Notes under the pieces: generated by a model | What the model was told of the DNA's origin: nothing | What the model saw: the letters and a program-made list of their open reading frames with translations, nothing else | Database searches by the model: none | In this document: positions 61,180 through 64,000 of the stretch, one piece after another | Position numbering within the stretch: position 1 is the stretch's first letter | How the letters are laid out: each line of letters opens with the position of its first letter | Source of the DNA: Modicisalibacter sp049808615 | GTDB lineage: Bacteria; Pseudomonadota; Gammaproteobacteria; Pseudomonadales; Halomonadaceae | Assembly: GCF_049808615.1 (NCBI RefSeq) | Contig: NZ_JBNCAN010000008.1 | Location: forward strand, 1 to 64,000 | Direction of reading: 5' to 3' | Length of the DNA: 64,000 nt | Translations under genes and position numbers: made by a program

Positions 61180-63090
61180 GTGCGATTGCCTTTTCGCCGT
61201 TCGGCAAAAAATGCCCGAGAGACCCCACAGATCCGCCTGGAACGCGAAGGCCGCGACGAGATCAAGCGCATCACCTCGGCAGTGGAAAAAGTGCCCTGGA
61301 CGGTCAGTCTGCTACAGATTCTATGGACTGCCGGGCCGGTCACCTTGCTGGGTGCCTGGGGCGGTTTTCTGTTGGGATACGGCAAGGCGCCCACCACCGA
61401 AAATTACATCTTCTTCATCTCCTATACAGTAATCACCGGTGCCGCGGGCATCATCGCCAATCTCGTGCACAATCTCACCGGTGGGCGCAAGGCGGAAAGA
61501 ACCGCTCGCAAGATCGAACGGGTCATCAAGAGTCTGCCGGATCTGCTGCTGGGGACCCGCAACCTGATCGTCGAGAGTCTGGAAGGTGACGCCCGCCGGC
61601 GTGAGGCAGCCGCCATGCTGCTTCGCAAGCAAGACCTTTCTCCAGAGGGCGTGGAATTGGCGGCCATCGAATTGCTCGATGATCGCGACAGTGCCCGGAT
61701 CATCGCCCAGATCGATATTTACCGCCGCGTCGGCCAGCATGCGCGCATCCGCGATCTGATCGCGCTTTATCGCGAGACCATCGATCCTCAACTCAACGAG
61801 CTTGCAGAACTGGTGCCGGAGGCGGCGGCACTGTTACGTCAACGCTTCGAGGGGCAGGCGCCGAATCTACGCCGCGGAGTGGCCCGCGATGACCACTTCA
61901 TCGAGCGGGTGCTGGCGGCCATCGAGCAGAACGATGAGCTGCTGATGACCCTGCAGGATGTGGAGGAGATGCTGATCCTTGCGTTCGAGCTGATCAGCGG
62001 TCGCAAGATTCCCATGCTGAGCTTCGAATATCGTGGACGCTGGCGCCTGGCTCAAGCCTTCGACAATCTGGAGAAGGCTCGCGCTCAGCATCGCATCGCC
62101 CAGGCCACCGGCCTATCTCGTCTCAAGGCCTTGACTGCCTACCTGGCGGAGCAATCCGGCACTCTGGTCGCGGACGCCGCCGGCGGGCTACGCGCCGAGA
62201 TCCTGGTGGAGCGCTCACAGCAGGCGATGGACGCGCTGGCCGACCAGATCCAGCATCTCGCCCAGGCAGTCACCAGCGGGCAGACAGAACGGCGCGCGGC
62301 GCTAAGAACCAAGGCCGATCTTCTGGCCAATGCGCTGCGCCTTTATCGCACCGCGCTGGATGCCTATGCTCAGGTAGGCCGCAGCCATGCCCAGTTGCTC
62401 AAGGCAGTGCAACACTGGGAGGCCATCAGCGCCGATCACGCCGACCGCGACACGCGTCTACGCCTGGGCCCCGGGCGACGTGGCCTGCGTATCCGCGAAC
62501 ACGTGATTGCGCTGGACGACACGGCCAAGGCCCAGGTATGCAAGCATCTCGATCGGCACATCAAGGCGACGGAGGCTGATCGTGAGCAGCGCCGCAATCC
62601 TCATCTGATCGATCGGGATCGATTACTGGCGGCCGGTATGGACGCAGGAAAACGCCTGGCCATCGAGATCGCCCTGGCGCTGGAACCCCACATTAATCTC
62701 TCGCGCCCCCAGGTGCAGCGGGCCATCAACGGCTCGAATGCGGCGGATTTCGGTCAGCTCGAGCCCAATCTATCGGCGGCAGCGAAGGCGGCACTAGGGG
62801 CGGCCATGGTGCGGGAAATCGATGTCGATCTATCACGCACCGCGGAGTCTCTGGCCCTGGCACTGGTGCGTCATTATCGGGTCGAGCTCGATCCGGGGGC
62901 CAAGGCGTTTCTCATCAAGCAGTATGGCGCTCGGGAAACGACCCTGAACATGCTGTCCAATTATCTTTCCAACACGGCACGCAGCGAGGTCCGCAATGTC
63001 AGTTATCTCAGCCAGCGGCCGGCGGTGGTGAGCGCCCCTCACCGACATTGGTACAGAGCACTGGTACAGGCACGGCGCGCACTCAAATGA
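61180..63090 (+). CDS. Large uncharacterised protein with N-terminal transmembrane region
   Basis: 636 residues from the GTG at 61180, chosen because AAGGA lies 8 nt upstream; an in-frame ATG at 61162 lacks a ribosome site. After a basic start come two membrane helices (VSLLQILWTAGPVTLLGAWG and ENYIFFISYTVITGAAGIIA), then about 500 residues of charged helices (ALADQIQHLAQAVTSGQTER, ALRTKADLLANALRLYRTAL). No enzymatic motif is visible. The large cytoplasmic helical part could form a coiled or scaffold structure. I do not recognise the family. Confidence 0.65.
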   Translation: MRLPFRRSAKNARETPQIRLEREGRDEIKRITSAVEKVPWTVSLLQILWTAGPVTLLGAWGGFLLGYGKAPTTENYIFFISYTVITGAAGIIANLVHNLTGGRKAERTARKIERVIKSLPDLLLGTRNLIVESLEGDARRREAAAMLLRKQDLSPEGVELAAIELLDDRDSARIIAQIDIYRRVGQHARIRDLIALYRETIDPQLNELAELVPEAAALLRQRFEGQAPNLRRGVARDDHFIERVLAAIEQNDELLMTLQDVEEMLILAFELISGRKIPMLSFEYRGRWRLAQAFDNLEKARAQHRIAQATGLSRLKALTAYLAEQSGTLVADAAGGLRAEILVERSQQAMDALADQIQHLAQAVTSGQTERRAALRTKADLLANALRLYRTALDAYAQVGRSHAQLLKAVQHWEAISADHADRDTRLRLGPGRRGLRIREHVIALDDTAKAQVCKHLDRHIKATEADREQRRNPHLIDRDRLLAAGMDAGKRLAIEIALALEPHINLSRPQVQRAINGSNAADFGQLEPNLSAAAKAALGAAMVREIDVDLSRTAESLALALVRHYRVELDPGAKAFLIKQYGARETTLNMLSNYLSNTARSEVRNVSYLSQRPAVVSAPHRHWYRALVQARRALK

Positions 63091-63096
63091 GCGGTA

Positions 63097-64000
63097 TCAG
63101 GAAGAAGCACGCTGCGCCCAGGCAATCAGCGGCTGACTGCGGGCGTGCATGTCCAGTCGCGCCTGCAACCTCACCAGGTTCCAGTAATGGCCGTTGAGTG
63201 CCCGGGACAGCAATAGCGTATCCGCCGGTGGCTGCAAGCGATCCATTGCCGCCCAGACCCGAGGGCTGAGATCGCGGAGGCGCCGATGTACCCGGACATC
63301 ACCGAAATCCTGTAGTCCCGGCGCAAACAGCGGTGCAATGGCCTCCGCCGATTCACGGTACAGCGCCAACGGGGCGCCCTCCCCCTGGCGCCCGCCCATC
63401 TTGCGCAGTGCGGTATCCATGGCCATGGCGTCCTGTTCCAGAGTCGCCTGCAGCAATTCGACCATCTGCAATAAACGGGAGTCCGGTACCGGGATTACCG
63501 CACCCAGATCATAGAGGATCAGCCGACCCTGGTCGTCACAGGCAAAATTGCCCGCATGAGGATCCGCGTGCAGTTCGCCGTGGGTGAATAACTCCTCAGT
63601 CAACCAATCTGCCAGATGAATAGCGACTTGCTGACGCAAATCGTCATTTGCTGCTTCGATATCCCGCAGCGGCGTGCCGGGAACATAGCGCATGGCAAGC
63701 ACCTGCTCACCGCTCAGGGACCTCAATGGTTCAGGGATGGTCAGCCAATCGAGATGCGCATAGCGCTCACGATAACGTGCCAAAGCCGTAGCTTCCGCGC
63801 GATAATCGAGCTCACCGCGCAGACTTTCCGCCAACTCCTCGAACAGTGCATCGAGCCTTGCCTGAGGGACCTTGAACCATCGGCCAAGACGCATGATACG
63901 CCGCACCTGAGCCAGATCGCTCTCCAGCACCGCCGCCAGCCCTGGATATTGCACCTTGAGCACGACGGTGCTCCCCTCCTGGGTCCGAGCACGATGCACC
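63097..64000 (-). CDS. ABC1/UbiB-family kinase-like protein, C-terminal part (truncated by window edge)
   Basis: 301 codons; the start lies beyond the right edge. The kinase-like fold reads VVLKVQYPGLAAVLESDLAQ (ABC1 Lys), LDYRAEATALARYRERYAHL and LHADPHAGNFACDDQGRLIL, with YDLGAVIPVP as the DFG-like site. UbiB/ABC1 proteins support ubiquinone synthesis or lipid quinone handling. It converges with the preceding gene. The missing N-terminus prevents choosing between UbiB and other AarF-type paralogues. Confidence 0.88.
   Translation of the reverse strand, partial: VHRARTQEGSTVVLKVQYPGLAAVLESDLAQVRRIMRLGRWFKVPQARLDALFEELAESLRGELDYRAEATALARYRERYAHLDWLTIPEPLRSLSGEQVLAMRYVPGTPLRDIEAANDDLRQQVAIHLADWLTEELFTHGELHADPHAGNFACDDQGRLILYDLGAVIPVPDSRLLQMVELLQATLEQDAMAMDTALRKMGGRQGEGAPLALYRESAEAIAPLFAPGLQDFGDVRVHRRLRDLSPRVWAAMDRLQPPADTLLLSRALNGHYWNLVRLQARLDMHARSQPLIAWAQRASS

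Overview
The window looks like chromosomal DNA of a marine or halophilic gammaproteobacterium, most likely Halomonadaceae (Halomonas-like). Reasons: a DddD-type DMSP CoA-transferase/lyase, three tripartite TRAP transporters, an MvaT-type rather than enterobacterial H-NS silencer, a liu leucine operon with a LiuR-like operator, and an Anr/FNR-boxed CcoM-like small protein. All assignments come from reading the sequence; no database search was run.

Layout. (1) 1-1100: minus-strand edge of a polysaccharide locus. A wzz-like start runs off the left edge. It is preceded by an RfaH ops-like site, and the same leader plus a broken wzz start is duplicated about 980 bp away; an ISAs1 transposase remnant and a DUF2442 gene lie between. 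(2) 1.9-3.3 kb: an MvaT silencer and a small MvaT-like protein with no DNA-binding domain. (3) 3.7-13.3 kb: CaiB-type CoA-transferase, HMG-CoA-lyase-family enzyme and two complete TRAP transporters, a probable uptake and catabolic locus for a branched (hydroxy)dicarboxylate, interrupted by a hairpin-rich element and an Rpn-type nuclease gene. (4) 13.3-14.8 kb: AbiEi/AbiEii pair whose toxin has lost one catalytic Asp. (5) 14.8-23.1 kb, minus strand: Na+/H+ antiporter, IlvE, two HDAC-superfamily amidohydrolases and a third TRAP transporter; a D-amino-acid dehydrogenase and a RidA gene in the same operon both carry internal deletions. (6) 23.4-26.6 kb: small lipoprotein, 8-oxoguanine-deaminase-like amidohydrolase and NCS2 purine permease. 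(7) 26.7-33.7 kb: liuABCDE, leucine catabolism to acetyl-CoA and acetoacetate. (8) 33.8-38.7 kb, minus strand: DMSP module, DddA-like GMC oxidoreductase, DddD and a SAM methyltransferase. (9) 38.8-47.4 kb: OsmC-YcaO fusion, ParE/Phd toxin-antitoxin pair, macrodomain, CDF and ABC transporters, beta-hydroxyacid dehydrogenase, diguanylate cyclase. (10) 47.4-64 kb: mostly housekeeping: MoxR/VWA pair, SatD/DUF3307 pair, AmiD, ProS, lytic transglycosylase, GGDEF-EAL protein, CcoM-like protein, SlyD, RfaH, AmpG, SEC-C protein, a large uncharacterised membrane-anchored protein and a partial UbiB kinase.

How the parts connect. RfaH (57 kb) is the expected reader of the two ops sites at the left edge, and MvaT-type silencers of the kind RfaH-controlled loci often have to overcome sit beside them. 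Several loci converge on acyl-CoA chemistry: leucine gives HMG-CoA, which LiuE cleaves; a second HMGL-family enzyme sits with a CoA-transferase and importers; DddD makes 3-hydroxypropionyl-CoA from DMSP. The TRAP/HDAC operon reads as import and deacylation of an N-acylated substrate, with the oxidase/imine-hydrolase branch apparently decayed.
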